A DNA stretch of 64,000 nucleotides from Spongospora subterranea (GCA_900404475.1 OUQQ01000002.1:67117-131116); one strand, 5' to 3'; shown: positions 11,217-23,285, counted from the first letter of the stretch. The notes: a model not told the origin generated them from the letters alone. Numbers and translations are program-made.

Positions 11217-13236
11217 ATGTCTGCTATCAAAGACGTTTCTAGCTTGACCGATGCGTTCGAGGCTCTGTCGCCAAGCGATTGGCTGGCGCTCCGCCGACAT
11301 AGTTTCGCATCGGATCGATCCATCATCCGTCGCCCACCTCCATCAGCACCGCCGAATTCCCCGACAGCGACCCATCCAACCAAACTGAAATCATCACCTT
11401 TGAGGATTTGGCCCTTGATACCATCGGTACCGTACGGTGACAACCAAAAGCAAGTTGATAACAGCTCAAGAAACAACAATGAAGAAACTGTATCCCGATT
11501 TACTTCACGTCGAGTCAGTATCCGGAACGTTGATGGGGTGAAGATCGAAACTCGAGGAACTTCTCGACTGACTAAGCAGGCTAGTCAAATTTCAGTTTCT
11601 GGGTTGCCTCCAGGAATAGTACGAAACCAAGCAAACGGGTCAAACCCTGTCGAACAATGCGCCGTTCCTGCGGTAAAGCAAGGAAGCAACGTAGTGGTCT
11701 GCATTCAAACAGAGTCGATTGCCATATCGGCATTACTAGCACCAATAATTCAACAGCTCGCCATGTACGCCTCCTCTGGCCGTTCTCCTAAACAACGCGA
11801 ATATGTTAAGAGTGACTCTGCTCTCGTTGGCGGCCATAGAATTAGAATGTTGGCGAAATCGGCATCACCAGCGATATTAATCTTGGCCCCAACCAAAGAT
11901 GTCGCGGAGCGCGTCTACGAGGTCGTCTATATCGTATGCAACTGACCTCTCTGACAAATTTTTGGCTTAGGAAACATTTGCTTTGACTCGTCGGACTGCT
12001 CTGAGTGCAATATTGATTCGAGGCGGCATTGATAGTCGACCCCAATTGCAAGCGCTACAGAGAGGGTGCGACATTTTGGTGGCTACGACTGGTCGGTTAA
12101 TGGATTTTCTAGAGGTAAGATGTTAAGCGTACCGTTTTTTGAAAGCGGTCGTTGAGCTTTCTGCCAGCGCGGCTATATCTCCATGGTTAGGGTTTCAGCC
12201 CTAGTACTTTGGGAGGCGGGTCACATGGTAATTTCACATAGAATCCGGTGTCTGCATCTAATTGCTACTCAGAGCAATATTGGGTTACAAATGAAGCTTA
12301 GGCGGATCGCAAATTTTGACGGAATGATCAGTGGCGACCACCAAACTCTCGTCTATACAAAGGCATATCCGCGACGGTTGGAATCTTTTTGCGACAGTTT
12401 GATGGTGATACGTTTTTCTTGGGATGGCAAAGTTCTAATATTGGCAATATGATTGCGTCTGATAGGAAGACTACATATATGTAGCTGATGATACTACCAT
12501 AATGTGCTTAGGAATAAGCCAAACAGTAGAATTTGTTAAAGATGATGCCCATAGGGTAATTTCGATTATTTCTGTGATGTGTTATTGATACTGGATTAGC
12601 GCCGCGCTTTGCTTGCCGCTTATCGTAAACTTCCGCGTGATGCCCGGATACTCGTATTCGTCGCTACTAAACGGACTGCAGATTTGTTGGGAAAATGGAT
12701 GCTGATGCAAGGCATTCAAATAGAAGGCCTTCATGGTGGGCGGTCACAGGAAGAGCGTGAAACCTCATTACGCCTTTTTCATGAAGGATCACTGCCAGTC
12801 CTTATTGCAACGGACGTTGCTAACCATGTCTTCGAACAATTACCCCAAGTAGGCACTTGAAGATTAATCTCAAAATCTGAATATTTACAGGTCGATCTTG
12901 TTGTCAATTTTGATATGCCCACAAACATCGGTAAATCTTTCTTAAAACATCTCTTTCATGGTAACAGTTTTTGTCTGCGCCGTAGATTCGTATATTCGAC
13001 GTACCGGGCGCGCCAAAGAATCGGGCTCAGCTCTTGCGCTTATATCCGAGACTTGTATGCCGCTGCTGCCAGCGTTGGCCAACGTATTTCGGCAATGCTG
13101 CCAAGTTGCACCAGCATGGTTTTATGAAATGGCAGCCCAAGCGTCTTGTGAAATTGAAAACGGCAGTGCGTCTCTTAACGCCCCAATAAGCTCGAGTCGA
13201 TTTAGCCACTTTGAAGGAGGTTGCACAAAAACTTAA
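11217..13236 (+). CDS. DEAD-box RNA helicase-like protein lacking ATPase motifs (pseudo-helicase)
   Basis: Eight exons join without a single frame break: 11217-11921, 11971-12114, 12168-12227, 12273-12404, 12466-12555, 12600-12848, 12891-12930 and 12986-13236, giving about 556 residues. The fold follows Ded1/DDX3-type helicases: NPVEQCAVPAVKQGSNVVV (Q-motif side), ILILAPTKDVAERV (Ia), GGID and TTGRLMDFLE (Ib), ILVFVATKRTADLLGKWM, LHGGRSQEERE, VLIATDVAN and VDLVVNFDMPTN. The catalytic motifs are gone, however. Walker A GSGKT is replaced by ESIAI, DEAD by WEAG, SAT by TKA, and the HRIGRTGR block is shortened to IRRTGRA. The intact exon structure argues for a conserved non-catalytic protein rather than decay. 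The gene is convergent with the LRR gene, with 50 nt between stops. Confidence 0.8.
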
Positions 13237-13286
13237 TATTCATTGTAACTGTATACAGATTAATTTGCCAAAATGCGTATGTTTTT

Positions 13287-16015
13287 CTAAAGAAGCGATG
13301 TTGCCAAAGAAGCTAATCTCTCCAGTCTCGTAGATGTAGGTACAGACACACCGTTCGCCTCAATGGCCATGCACTCCACTGTATCTGTTTGTGCATCGGC
13401 GTGACGAATTTGTTTTGAAGATTGCGCCAGGATGATTTTTTCCGATAGCTCGACCTACAAAAAGTTAAATGCAGTCGACCATATTGCTATTTACATACAT
13501 AATGCAAATATTTTTCTCGTTGCATGGCTTGATTCCTTAAACACTTATCAACCACCATTTGCAGCGCACCTGTGTGGCAACGGAGTGTTGGTCTTGAGCA
13601 AATATTCTGCTCATATTTACGAAGCTGATCTTCAAGAATAGTGAGCTTTGCTTCGCCGGCAAGCTGGAGTTCAGTTAGCTGTTTACACTCGTTTACTTTT
13701 TCAAGATATATTGCGGACATTGATTCAACAGCGGCCTTGAAATCGTCATATAATGCTAAAAAGTACAAGTTCAGGTAATAATTTATCAAGTGATGAATTA
13801 TGCACCTGTAAGTGACTCTCCATGCGCATTAATCAAATGGGTTTGCTCCGATTGACATGTTTGTTTCATAGAATCAATTTCTGTTTTCAGGGTCTCTATG
13901 ATATTAGTCTGCTGGTTGTTTTTCTAAAAATACACACTATCAGTCATCATTTCATTTAGGTACGAGTATACCTTAAGTAGTAGCGCTTTTTCTTCAAGCA
14001 GATCCCTTTGCGTATTGATTGCACTGTCCCGCTCGGCGACGGCATTAAGCAACTGTGCGGTGATTCCCGCGTTGGTACTTTCTACAGATTCTTGTTCTCT
14101 CCGATCAAACTCACTGATTCGTTGCAATAACATCGATCTTCTAGAAATAACGGTTATTCGTTATGTGAATAAACAATCAACATGAACACTGCGGTACTCT
14201 TGTGTTAAACGATGAATTTCCAGTTCCATACAATGGAGTCGGGGTCCAGCGATGCGCAACGAAGAATTGGTTGACGCACGGCAATGGGGTAGCTGATTGT
14301 AAACCTTTCGCAATTCAGCCTTTTTTCGGAAAACACCTAAAGCAAATAAGAAGTGTGGTCAACTTAATATTGGACCCTGGCGCACCGATAACAATGGAGA
14401 TTCGGGAGAGTGCAAACTGTATTCGTTGAGAAAATCCGTCAAGCTCATCAAGCGAAGCGGATATGCCCAAACGTGATGGATGGAATATTTGGGATACCTC
14501 ACATATTAATGATTTTAGGAAAATATCCCTTTCTTGACGCCTCAAAATTCTATTCGACAAGGCTTTACAGACATTTTGTTCCACTGCCAAGTTCTGTTCG
14601 GCCAGCTAAAAAACGGAGAAACTGTCATTTTTACAAAGTAAGCTTGATGACTGACTTCATACTTGCTTACGAGAAACCAAAATTTCATTTTCAGCAGCAT
14701 GCCTGTTGGCCGTGAGACCGAGAATATCAACCTGCGAACGCAGCGATGCGATTTGTTGTTTGTTTGTATTTGCAGTCCTAAAACAGCTCTTCAGTAACTG
14801 CTACAAGAACCAGTTTAAGAAAAGGATTACAGTATAAACTCTTGCTCGGAATACTCAATGTTGATACGTTGCGATTCCAATCGAACCAGCAACTCGTAAA
14901 CTTTTTTCCGCCAACATTGCAAAATATCAATTTCGCTTTCCTGGTCAGGAGATACGTTAGAAGAAAAAAATTGTGATTACACATGGCACACTTGAAGGCT
15001 CCAGAGGTTTTGCATCTTGAGCAGTTTTTCGAAACTTGCGATTTGGATATCTCTCAACTCTAATTGCCTCTTGAGACTGTTTCGTTGGGCGTCAATTTTT
15101 TTCATCCGGACATGATTCAAGGATGAACCTTCACAAGTCGGAAACCTTATACCGCTATAGTTGCCGTCGTAATTTACAGGATGAACCATATCCTGATTTA
15201 TATTTTCCAGAACATTTCCGTCTTCTTGTCTCTCTTCTCTGTCATCTGCTGAATACTGCTCGCAGGACTGGGGAGCATGATGGATAACTTCCCTTTTGGG
15301 GGATGTTGAAAATCGAGCAGCTCGTGGGTTTGACGTTGAAAGATTCGGTCTTGATGTGATATTCGGTCTTTCAGGAGATAAACTTGTAGATGGCATTCTT
15401 TCCACAACAAGGATCGGTCGGCCATCTAAGACCTGTAATTGAGGTAAAAGACGAGTTACATGCTGCCGGTAATTCCTGTCAGAAATAAACTTGAGTTGAT
15501 CGACAAAACAAAACGAAACATAATCTCGCACCTAATTGAGCATATTGGATTACCTTCCAAATGAAGCGATTGCAGCTGATGTAAACCAGAAAGCGCAGCT
15601 AAATTATCTAAAGATTCTAGCCTATTGTGCCTAGCATCAACATAACTGAGATTAACTGCATCTTGGACAGACATATCAACTGTAGATCTGTAAACCATGT
15701 TTCAATGGATGAACGTGAAGTCATAACTGTGTTTGGCCACCCAACATTAGATTGTGGGCAACGTTCAGCTCTGAGAGACATAATAACGCTCCAGTATTCC
15801 CAAGAACGCTTATGAAGTTATTGGATAAATCCAGTGATTTCAGATAAGTCAATGGAGAAAGGTTCTCTATAACCTTGATGCCTACGAATACATTATTGCA
15901 TATACGGTAATGTGTTGCCTCACTAACAATTGTGAGATAGGTCAACTCTCTCAAGATGATTATAATTTGTTGCAAGATCAGCAATGAATTTGGCTGACAA
16001 AGTTTCTATTGGCAT
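13287..16015 (-). CDS. Leucine-rich-repeat and coiled-coil protein (LRRCC1-like centrosomal)
   Basis: A multi-exon gene. The start at 16015 (MPIETLSAKFIADLATNY) leads directly into leucine-rich repeats: HLERVDLSHN, LTYLKSLDLSNNFISVLG, LSELNVAHN, YVDARHNRLESLDNLAAL and LQSLHLEGNPIC. The LRR cap is LLPQLQVLDGRPI near 15420. A Ser/Pro/Asn-rich linker follows. Long coiled coils then run from about 15110 to 13500 (for example QRNSLKRQLELRDIQIASFE and LQLAGEAKLTILEDQLRKYE). The last exon reads VELSEKIILAQ to the end LASLATSLL. This LRR-then-coiled-coil layout is that of LRRCC1/CLERC, a centriole protein. Other cilium-associated LRR proteins look similar, so the ortholog call is moderate. Minor exon edges are unresolved. 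Confidence 0.65.
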
Positions 16016-16762
16016 TACGATTGCTGATCATGCCAATCTCGAATGTCAACACCGGACACACTAATCCCGATATCAACCCCTTACGGTGTTTCGACTTAGA
16101 GCTAAAGCGAGTCAATAAGTTTTATAATATCATGTAATTTATCGTGATGGAGCAGGCCCAGTCTTGGGACCCTTTATATCTATATTGATCAGCGATCGGC
16201 TGATGAATATGTGGGAATTGGGTCAGGGGGAGTCTGTAACCTAATGGGTTTATGGCCCGATCCCTGTGGAGTGTGGGCGAGGACAGGCTCAGGGACCTAC
16301 ACATGGCCGGGCGGCTACCTCCTGCCCTGCCCTCTCAGGTCCCACCCCCGTCCTGCTCCACATCACAGATCACACAGGTTCTGTCCCACTGATCCTCTCC
16401 TTCCCCATATCTCCTTCAGCCTCACCCACCGCCTCACCCACTCTTCCTTTCTCTCTCTCTCGGCTGCCTGTTATACTGTCAGACGTCACACCAAAGATTC
16501 CCAATCTAATTTCGCCGACTACAAGCCATACTAGTCGATAGAATCTAGACCGCAAACTGATTAACTACATTATATAGCGCCAACCAAATACCCATCCGGT
16601 GGGGCGGTACGGCGGCTTGTAGGATTGACAACCTGCTAAGGACCCTACTCTATTATAACGAGGGACGCTCAATCGATCCAGTTATTTAACTGGCACAAAA
16701 TCGTGATTGTTATCTAAGCCGTCGATTCGTGCAGAATCTGTTTGCTGTCAATCTCAGGCTAA
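16016..16762. other. Intergenic with C/T-rich island
   Basis: The divergent interval between the LRR gene and the MYB gene. From about 16250 to 16470 the plus strand is strikingly C/T-rich and GC-rich compared with its neighbours (cctgccctgccctctcaggt; tttctctctctctcggctgc). Open frames across it are low-complexity Pro/Ser/His strings and I do not call a gene. Confidence 0.4.
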
Positions 16763-17889
16763 ATGCCTGATTCTAATGATGACATGGTCGATATCGATAG
16801 CGCTTCGACATCAAAGCATTCCAAAGTAGGATTCGTCGTCAATGCATTTATCAGTTACATGTTATTGATGCTGGAGTTTGTGGCTCAATAGAGGGACCAG
16901 AAAAAGAATCGGAAGCCGTACACAATCACCAAACCCAGGGAATCATGGACAGATGAAGAACATGATCTGTTCCTGGAGGCGTTACAACTGTTTGAAAGGG
17001 AATGGAAGCAGATAGAGGCTCATATCAAGACCAAAACTGTCATACAAATCCGATCACACGCTCAAAAGTATTTCCAGAAGATGCAAAAAACTGGTAAACA
17101 AGATTGCATTCCTCCTCCTAGGCCGAAAAGACGTTCTAAAAAACCATACCCCAAAATATCGCGAGATCGTAAAGTGAAAAATCCTGATTTTCGTATGCCA
17201 CATAGCGCTGGGCCTAATCAAGATTATATATCCACTGCATATCCTTTTGGTTCACCAACTTCTAGCATTGTGAATCAAATTCCACCCAGGCCCACGATGC
17301 AAACGGCATCGGTTGTTAACTCTTTACAATGGGCGTTATGGGAGCGGCAGCAACTGGCCGAACTGCAACAGGAGCAATTAAGCCAGGCACAATATTATCT
17401 TCAGCAAGCAATCGCCGCGCATACAGTTGAGGATAAACAAGCAGACAGTAATGATGGTAAGATTAACCACGAGATTTCACAAAAGTCCTTTAATCTGAGC
17501 TAGATGTAGTGTCAAAGTCTCCTAATTTCCCCAAAGTCTACTCGTTTCTTGGAAGCCTATTTGATCCTTCAACTAGTGGTCATGTGGAACAGCTTCGATG
17601 TATGGATGATATGGATCGGCAGGTTGTACAGCTGCTGATGCAAAATTTGGCATCAAACCTTGGTAAACATCACACTATCGCAAACGATTTTCATGGTCCC
17701 CAAGAAGCATCAAACAAGGAGCTGTACATGTCGATGTCGCATGATCATATGAATAAGTTCCTGATTCAGCCATCATCACGACCAGGAGCAGCACCAATGG
17801 AATCAACAATATCCAAAAGTGGGCTTGACGGCGGCGCCAACCATGGAAATAACTTTTATCCTGGAGCATCAAATTCCAATATGATGTGA
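16763..17889 (+). CDS. SHAQKYF-type MYB transcription factor, REVEILLE-like
   Basis: Three exons, 16763-16825, 16892-17456 and 17504-17889, join in phase into 337 residues. A short acidic leader ([16 protein letters not shown]) precedes a single MYB repeat: [18 protein letters not shown], then [19 protein letters not shown] and the diagnostic [16 protein letters not shown] basic Pro-rich segment follows ([14 protein letters not shown]), typical of the plant RVE/LHY-CCA1-like group. The third exon carries [17 protein letters not shown] and [20 protein letters not shown]. These match the C-terminal block of plant REVEILLE proteins (FDP, HL/VQ.L, MDP, LLM.NL). The expected role is a DNA-binding transcription regulator in the nucleus. 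Targets cannot be inferred. Confidence 0.8.
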
Positions 17890-17974
17890 ATGTATTATTA
17901 TTGCATGATAGGTTTATTCGATTATTGTCTGATTACAACCATAAACACACAGCCTTATACATCATAATAACTTA

Positions 17975-18879
17975 TTAGAAAGTAATGCTGAAATTATTCC
18001 TGTTCGACCCAGAGCGTATAATTTTTTGCCTCGAATCGTGTGATTGTTTGGGGACACCCTTTTTCAGAATCCAGAGTGAGAGCTTGGCAGTGACTTTACA
18101 TAATGGTAGCACAGGTTGTAGTCCATAAACTTCAAGACCGTTAATAAAGCGTTCATTATCTAGATATCTTGAATTATCAAGGCAAGCTTTTGGCAAAACA
18201 ATCACCAAGATGCTTTCTGAATCCGCTAATAGATCAGCAGCTAGGCGGATCATCAGACCCCGTTTCGCTTTGCACGCAACAAAATTCAAGATTAAGGATA
18301 AAACAACCACATCGAAACGATTTTGACCAGGTTCATAAGTGAAGAAGTCTTGCTCCAAAACCGAAGAGTGGCGAGGTTTGAGATCCATTGCAGTGCAGTC
18401 GATCCAAGAAGAGTACGGCAGATAATGATTAGACAACGCCCCAACATCAAGTAATCGATACTTATCCTGGCGCCGACGCAAGCATGTGATCACCCATTTT
18501 GCCGAATTAAACTTCGCAGCCGCCTTGGAATGCCCGGCGATAGAAGCTGCAGCAACAACCATGATTAATTGTCAGAATTCGATTCGATTGCCATTGGACA
18601 TTACCATCTTGGTATCGGCCTAGTCCTCCCATTTCATCCATTCTCTCCTGCAAACGTGGCAACTGAGAACGAATGGCAATGAAAATGCTGAACACCTTTA
18701 ACCTGGACAGAGGCTATTTCCCTTGGGCATTTTGCATTTAACAGTCTTTTTTCAAGGCAATGCCATTCTGTAATCAACGAACGAGATGATTTCAAGCACT
18801 GCGCCCTATCCATGTGTAGAAATTTGGAGCGTTTCAGTTTTCGGGAGCGGGATATTTTCCGTCTCGAACTACTTTCCAT
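17975..18879 (-). CDS. BMT2: 25S rRNA adenine-N1 methyltransferase BMT2
   Basis: SAM-dependent methyltransferase that in yeast makes m1A2142 on 25S rRNA in the nucleolus. Exons 18879-18703, 18647-18605 and 18546-17975 join in phase, giving 263 residues. The basic N-terminus (SRRKISRSRKLKRSK) is followed by the family box MDEMGGLGRYQDASIAGHS, which is reconstituted across the second intron. The methyltransferase core shows LLDVGALSNHYLPYSSWID, AMDLKPRHSSVLEQDFF and RFDVVVLSLILNFV, then RGLMIRLAADLL. The animal homologue SAMTOR has the same fold, but the arrangement and fungal context favour BMT2. Neighbouring genes are convergent (MYB) and co-directional (UCH37). Confidence 0.85.
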
Positions 18880-19071
18880 GATGACGAGATTGTAATTGGG
18901 AATTGTCCCGGTGTTACGGACTTCACGGGAGTCTCTGTCTCAGTCATTGTCTGATCTACACGGTTTTTTATCCTGCTCTTGGTCGAGAACAAATTTTGTC
19001 GGTACGACAGCAAACTCGTTAATCAGAGAGTTATTTTAGTTTGGAATTTTTGAAATACATTATCGGAGTAA

Positions 19072-20279
19072 TCAGGTTTTTTTGGAAAGTTCGCTAGCGG
19101 CACGACGCTCGGCTTGTTTATCTCTGGCCTTATCAATAAGTCCGGAAAGTTGATTCTTCTCTGCTAGCTTCTTCAGCAAATTGAAGACAAAGGGGATATA
19201 ATTGTGTTTTCTTCGAGAATTTTCTGTCCTCCAGCGATCTCTCTTGCGGCGTTCCTCTTCGATACTGTCATTTAGCATTTCAAGTTCTCCGTCCATCGCA
19301 GCCAAAGCAACCGTTAACTCATTTTTGCCATGGGGTAAATCGAAAAACTCTCTATCAGCAGAAGCGCCGGTCCCATTTAGCCTCGATAGCGCTTCATTTC
19401 TGCGTTGTTGCATTTTGGAACGACGTTCCTCAAACATCTTTTGCCGATTCCCGATAACGGCCACTATGATAATGGCATAAGTGAGTGGCTTGAAAAGAGA
19501 GAGGTTGATTTCGAACGCTTACTCAGATTAAACCGTATTTCAGTTTGCGAGTATTTTTGAATTCGTTCCTGAATTACAGGAACAACCATGTTGAGCCAAC
19601 CATTTTCGACAATATCTCCAATGAGAACAGGGCCATGCTTTAGCCCATCTAGTTCATAAAGCTTATTCTGAAACGGGATATAAGAAATAAAATGAAATGC
19701 GTCATCTTCGTGATTTTCATCATGAACCGGCTCAGGAAGTTCAAAAGTTTCAGGCCGCCCGAAGCTGTTATGTGCTTCCCGGATTTTTTGCGAGCTGGCA
19801 AGAGATAATCCCCTCATATCAGGTGGCAATTCAGCGGTAAATTCTTTGAACTGCGATAATTCTTCCCCTATCATAATATCTGGGGAATTCAGAAGGATCG
19901 ATATAATCGCTTGGGTAGCGCATGCGTTTTGGATAACCTAAATACGTGGAAAAAGTTCAGCGTCAATAAGGAAGCTATCGGGTATCCCTACTTGGCGGGC
20001 GAAAAATAATCCAGGAACATCATCAACAATCATAGATGCATCAGAGTCTTCAGGAGATTTTTGCCTAAAAGCGGCGTCAGAAATACGTGATAGAGCGATA
20101 AACAAAATGTCTACACACCATTTGAACAGAAATATGACACCATATACAAGGTCAAGTTCGTGGATATGGTCAAGATCGTAAAGTTCCTCAACCTGGATTC
20201 CAGTAACGCCGAAGCTTTCAATAAGTTCTGTGAACACGCCAGGATCGGATTCAATCGTACACCATTCGGCCTGAGACAT
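19072..20279 (-). CDS. UCHL5: Ubiquitin C-terminal hydrolase UCH37/UCHL5
   Basis: Cysteine deubiquitinase of the proteasome lid (and of INO80 in animals). Four exons, 20279-20119, 20064-19992, 19937-19523 and 19463-19072, join in phase into 346 residues. The start gives [20 protein letters not shown], typical of the family. The catalytic triad is visible: Cys in [18 protein letters not shown], His in [20 protein letters not shown] and Asp in the same block. The [19 protein letters not shown] crossover-loop region and [17 protein letters not shown] precede the UCH37-specific C-terminal helical domain, which contains [21 protein letters not shown] complete, apparently active enzyme. Confidence 0.95.
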
Positions 20280-20657
20280 GATACTCTCCTTTGATATCGT
20301 GTCCCGCAAATGGAGAGGATGATGACGACGACAGATTTCGGACCGGCTGCCGACTTAGACCACGAGCGGACAGATTGACGTTGGCGCTATCAAAGTTTTG
20401 AAAGGTTTCGCCGATTCTGCTGTACTGGCCGATGTCAAAAAAGCCGTGACCTGCAACGATTTCTTGTTTATGTAAGATGAGCAGTAAATCTCCTAACGCG
20501 CTGCTGTATCGGCTCCACACAAAGAGCCAACCGGCTCAATACACCTTGACGGTCCCAAACACACAGGATTGTAGTTGGCAATAAAACATAGCAATATTTG
20601 TTGGTCGGAGTTCAAGCAACATCGCGCGACGTAATAATACAGTATGCGGTTAATTTA
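20280..20657. other. Intergenic, UCH37 / GT90
   Basis: 380 nt upstream of the UCH37 start and downstream of the GT90 stop. An open frame at 20251-20520 on the minus strand is low-complexity Ser-rich and probably leader sequence. No gene is called. Confidence 0.35.
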
Positions 20658-22000
20658 CTATTGGTCAAATAGCGCAGCGTATTCTACCATGAGGCGATAT
20701 GAATAGCAACGGGAATCGACATCTCTCAGACGTTGGGCGGCAAGCTTTGCTGCGGTTTCTCCGATTTTTTCTGCGGCTTCGGGGTGCTGTACAGCCCACG
20801 CGACTTGTGTTTCCAGATCGTCAAAGGAAGGGTCCACTGGAATATAATGAGTCCATGGCAATACGCGCTCCCAAAACCCTGCAAACATTGTAAGTTCCTC
20901 AAATATACGACTTCCAATGCTGACATTGCTTATATAACCCAGCTTTTAGAACCACGGAGGCAGACCGTAGCAATGGAACAAATCTGACAGAAAACGAATT
21001 GCCGTCCACATCAATCACATATCGATGGCGAACAAACCACTCAAAAGGCACTTTGCGTTCAATGGCAAATGCATATTCCGATTTGGCAACTTCACACTCT
21101 GCATCATCTTCACATTGGATCATGGCGCTCAAAGCTACGTCAACCGGGATCCCCGCTATCCTTAGGTTTTCATGACCGAAACGTTCGACAAGTCTAAAGC
21201 GAATTGAGTCTCTCCATTTGTTCCAAGGAGCTATGACAGTTCCTGTCGAAGATCCTCTCCACACTACAGCATTTTTCCTTTGTTTCCAAGGGGACATACC
21301 CCAAATCATGTCTTCTTGCGGATTCCATACCCGCAAGCTATAATCATACGGGAATCGAATATCGCCTGAAGTGCCATCCCTCAGCGTTGCCCATGACAGG
21401 ACAACATATCTGTTATCAGGATCTTTGCTAGTTTCAACAACAGGACAGTCATCTAAGTTGATTACAGCGGTAAACTCGAGGCCAGGAGTGCGAACGGCAG
21501 GTCCTAGAAGCCACTGCACGTTGAATTGCCTGCCAAGATGGATAGTATGAGTAAGGGATTGATCCTTCACTGTTATCAGCTGGCAGGTTTTGCACTTTTT
21601 TAACGATTCCTGTACCATCTCCATGGTTATTCCTGAAGGTCTGAAACGTTCTATAAACAGCATTAACTGTTGATCATCGCTTTTAAGAAAAGAAGTTACC
21701 TAAATCCTCATATAAACCATCGTATTGGTCTAACGAGCACGAATGCGTCTGGGCATAATCGAGCCAGTTTTCCAATAAGGGAGGTGGGCTTCGGCCATGC
21801 TTAAGCTCGTAATCGCGAGAGAATTGTCGCCAGGATACTTGATGTACATTAATGTTCCTTGCCTGCAGCATTATTCTATATCGTAGAAAGAAAAGAAGAC
21901 CACAACAAATTGTCAAAACAGTAAACGTATTGAGCCTTAGATGCCGTCCTTCCAGTTTCATATTTCTGAAAGTCAAATATGACAGGTGTTGAAACGGCAA
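20658..22000 (-). CDS. GT90 family glycosyltransferase (CAP10-like), type II membrane protein
   Basis: Secretory-pathway transferase of the CAP10/Rumi family, expected to add xylose or glucose to glycans in the Golgi or ER. Three exons, 22000-21700, 21650-20925 and 20878-20658, join in phase into about 415 residues. One signal-anchor helix (FTVLTICCGLLFFLRY) lies near residue 30. It is followed by the fungal CAP10 box YELKHGRSPPPLLENWLDYA. The catalytic domain includes YSLRVWNPQEDMIWGMSPW, KNAVVWRGSSTGTVIAPW, AFAIERKVPFEWFVRHRYVI, VDGNSFSVRFVPLLRSASVV and VLPWTHYIPVDPSFDDL. The intron placed after KAGLYKQ restores the usual WF-ERV-PW-HYIPV continuity. An inner Met (MKLEGRH) could be the start. 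The sugar specificity is unknown. Confidence 0.88.
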
Positions 22001-23285
22001 TGATGGCTAGTACGACCGACAATCAAACGATGAAGCGATGCGGTACAAACGCGACAGAAGCAAGACCTCTGAAGACGACGATTGGGCTGCGCTAACTGCT
22101 GCTGGCCGCGCTAGACACGAAGATCATGCTCCACAGCTCCAGGAAGAACAAGTTCACTTGAGAGGTGGGAAGCGAATCATGCTCTACTGTACTGGAAGAG
22201 CAGGTTTACTTGAGAGTTGACAAGCAATATCATGTTCTACTGGAGAAACAAGTTCTTTGAGAAGCAGTTCATGTTCTACTTGACGAACCATTTCATTTTA
22301 GAGGTTAGGTATTGACAGTGCCAACAACCGGTCCTTAAGCAAATCAAAGCCCAGAAACAACACCTTGTTTAACCCAGTTTGCGGACCTGTATATTCTTTT
22401 GCAAGGCAGATCGTACAGGAACCCGTACGCTGCACAAATCCACGACAGACCGGTTAGTGGGCATTGACACTTTTGTTGGGAGCGTATCTTTTCGAAAGGG
22501 CAATGCACGCACATAAGTTTACAACCAAAGCGTTTAAGAAACTTCTCATTATTTCAATATGGCATAAGGTTTTTTGATAATGAGACGTTTTATTCAAAGC
22601 ATGCTTGGGGGCTACTTTCGACGTCGCACTTGGAATAGAAGAAGTAATGTTCCGCTTTTTCACAAACGCAACCAATTGACAAAGAAAATGTCCAAGATAC
22701 GCTAAAAAATATTCAATAAAAGTTTACGTATTCGTGCATACCACTGTAGCAGCTTGAGGTGCACACGCTCTGTTGACTGTTGTTGCGATATTGCTCATCC
22801 TTCCAAATCGGGCTGACTGTGTTTGGACGGTGCCAAAGGTCGGAACTGCGACTCAGCGTCACGCACATTCGTTTGGACTTGGCCATATCCGCACAGTGTG
22901 CAGCCGACTGTGCTCCAAGTAGGTGCTATGTACCCCATATCTGGATACGAACCTGAACTGGACGCCAGGGACGGGGGGAACAGGTTGCGCCAGTAATGAT
23001 CACTGAGGGGAGGGTAAAGCGGAAATCTTATTGGTCAATGCAAACACACTCGAAGGTGGTCCGTAGGGCTGACGGAAGTGCGTTTACCACATGTTGAATA
23101 ACATGTCGATAACTTGTAACGATCGCCATCCATCAGCCGACACGAATTTCACTCTCCAGCTTGACGATTCACCCTCCCCATTTTTGTCCGATTGGCGGAT
23201 CGTTCGCGGTAGTTTTTTTTTTTTCAGATGTCTATTTGTAATTCCGCTAACAATCGGTTTAGGGTTATTGCAAGCTGCTGAAACA
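22001..23285. other. 1.28-kb gene-poor interval with imperfect tandem repeat
   Basis: No protein family is recognised in any frame. About 22120-22300 contains three to four degenerate units of about 50-60 nt sharing the pattern ATCATGCTCTACTG...ACTGGAAGA.CA.GTT.ACTTGAGA. The rest (22300-23080) is mixed sequence with no clear structure. Some of it is presumably the promoter of the GT90 gene and of the Cys-module gene. Confidence 0.4.

Noticed and set aside
11217..13236. Helicase motif losses due to sequencing error
   Set aside because: Four separate motifs are changed by multiple substitutions while the surrounding sequence and all splice phases are intact, which random errors would not produce.
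16211..16541. Overlapping plus-strand frames rich in Pro, Ser and His
   Set aside because: They arise from the C/T-rich island, have low complexity, no recognisable domain and no consistent splicing.
23091..23285. N-terminal extension of paralogue A with a hydrophobic stretch
   Set aside because: The frame is open but contains a poly-Phe run from a T-tract and precedes a better Met; it is probably leader or intron sequence.
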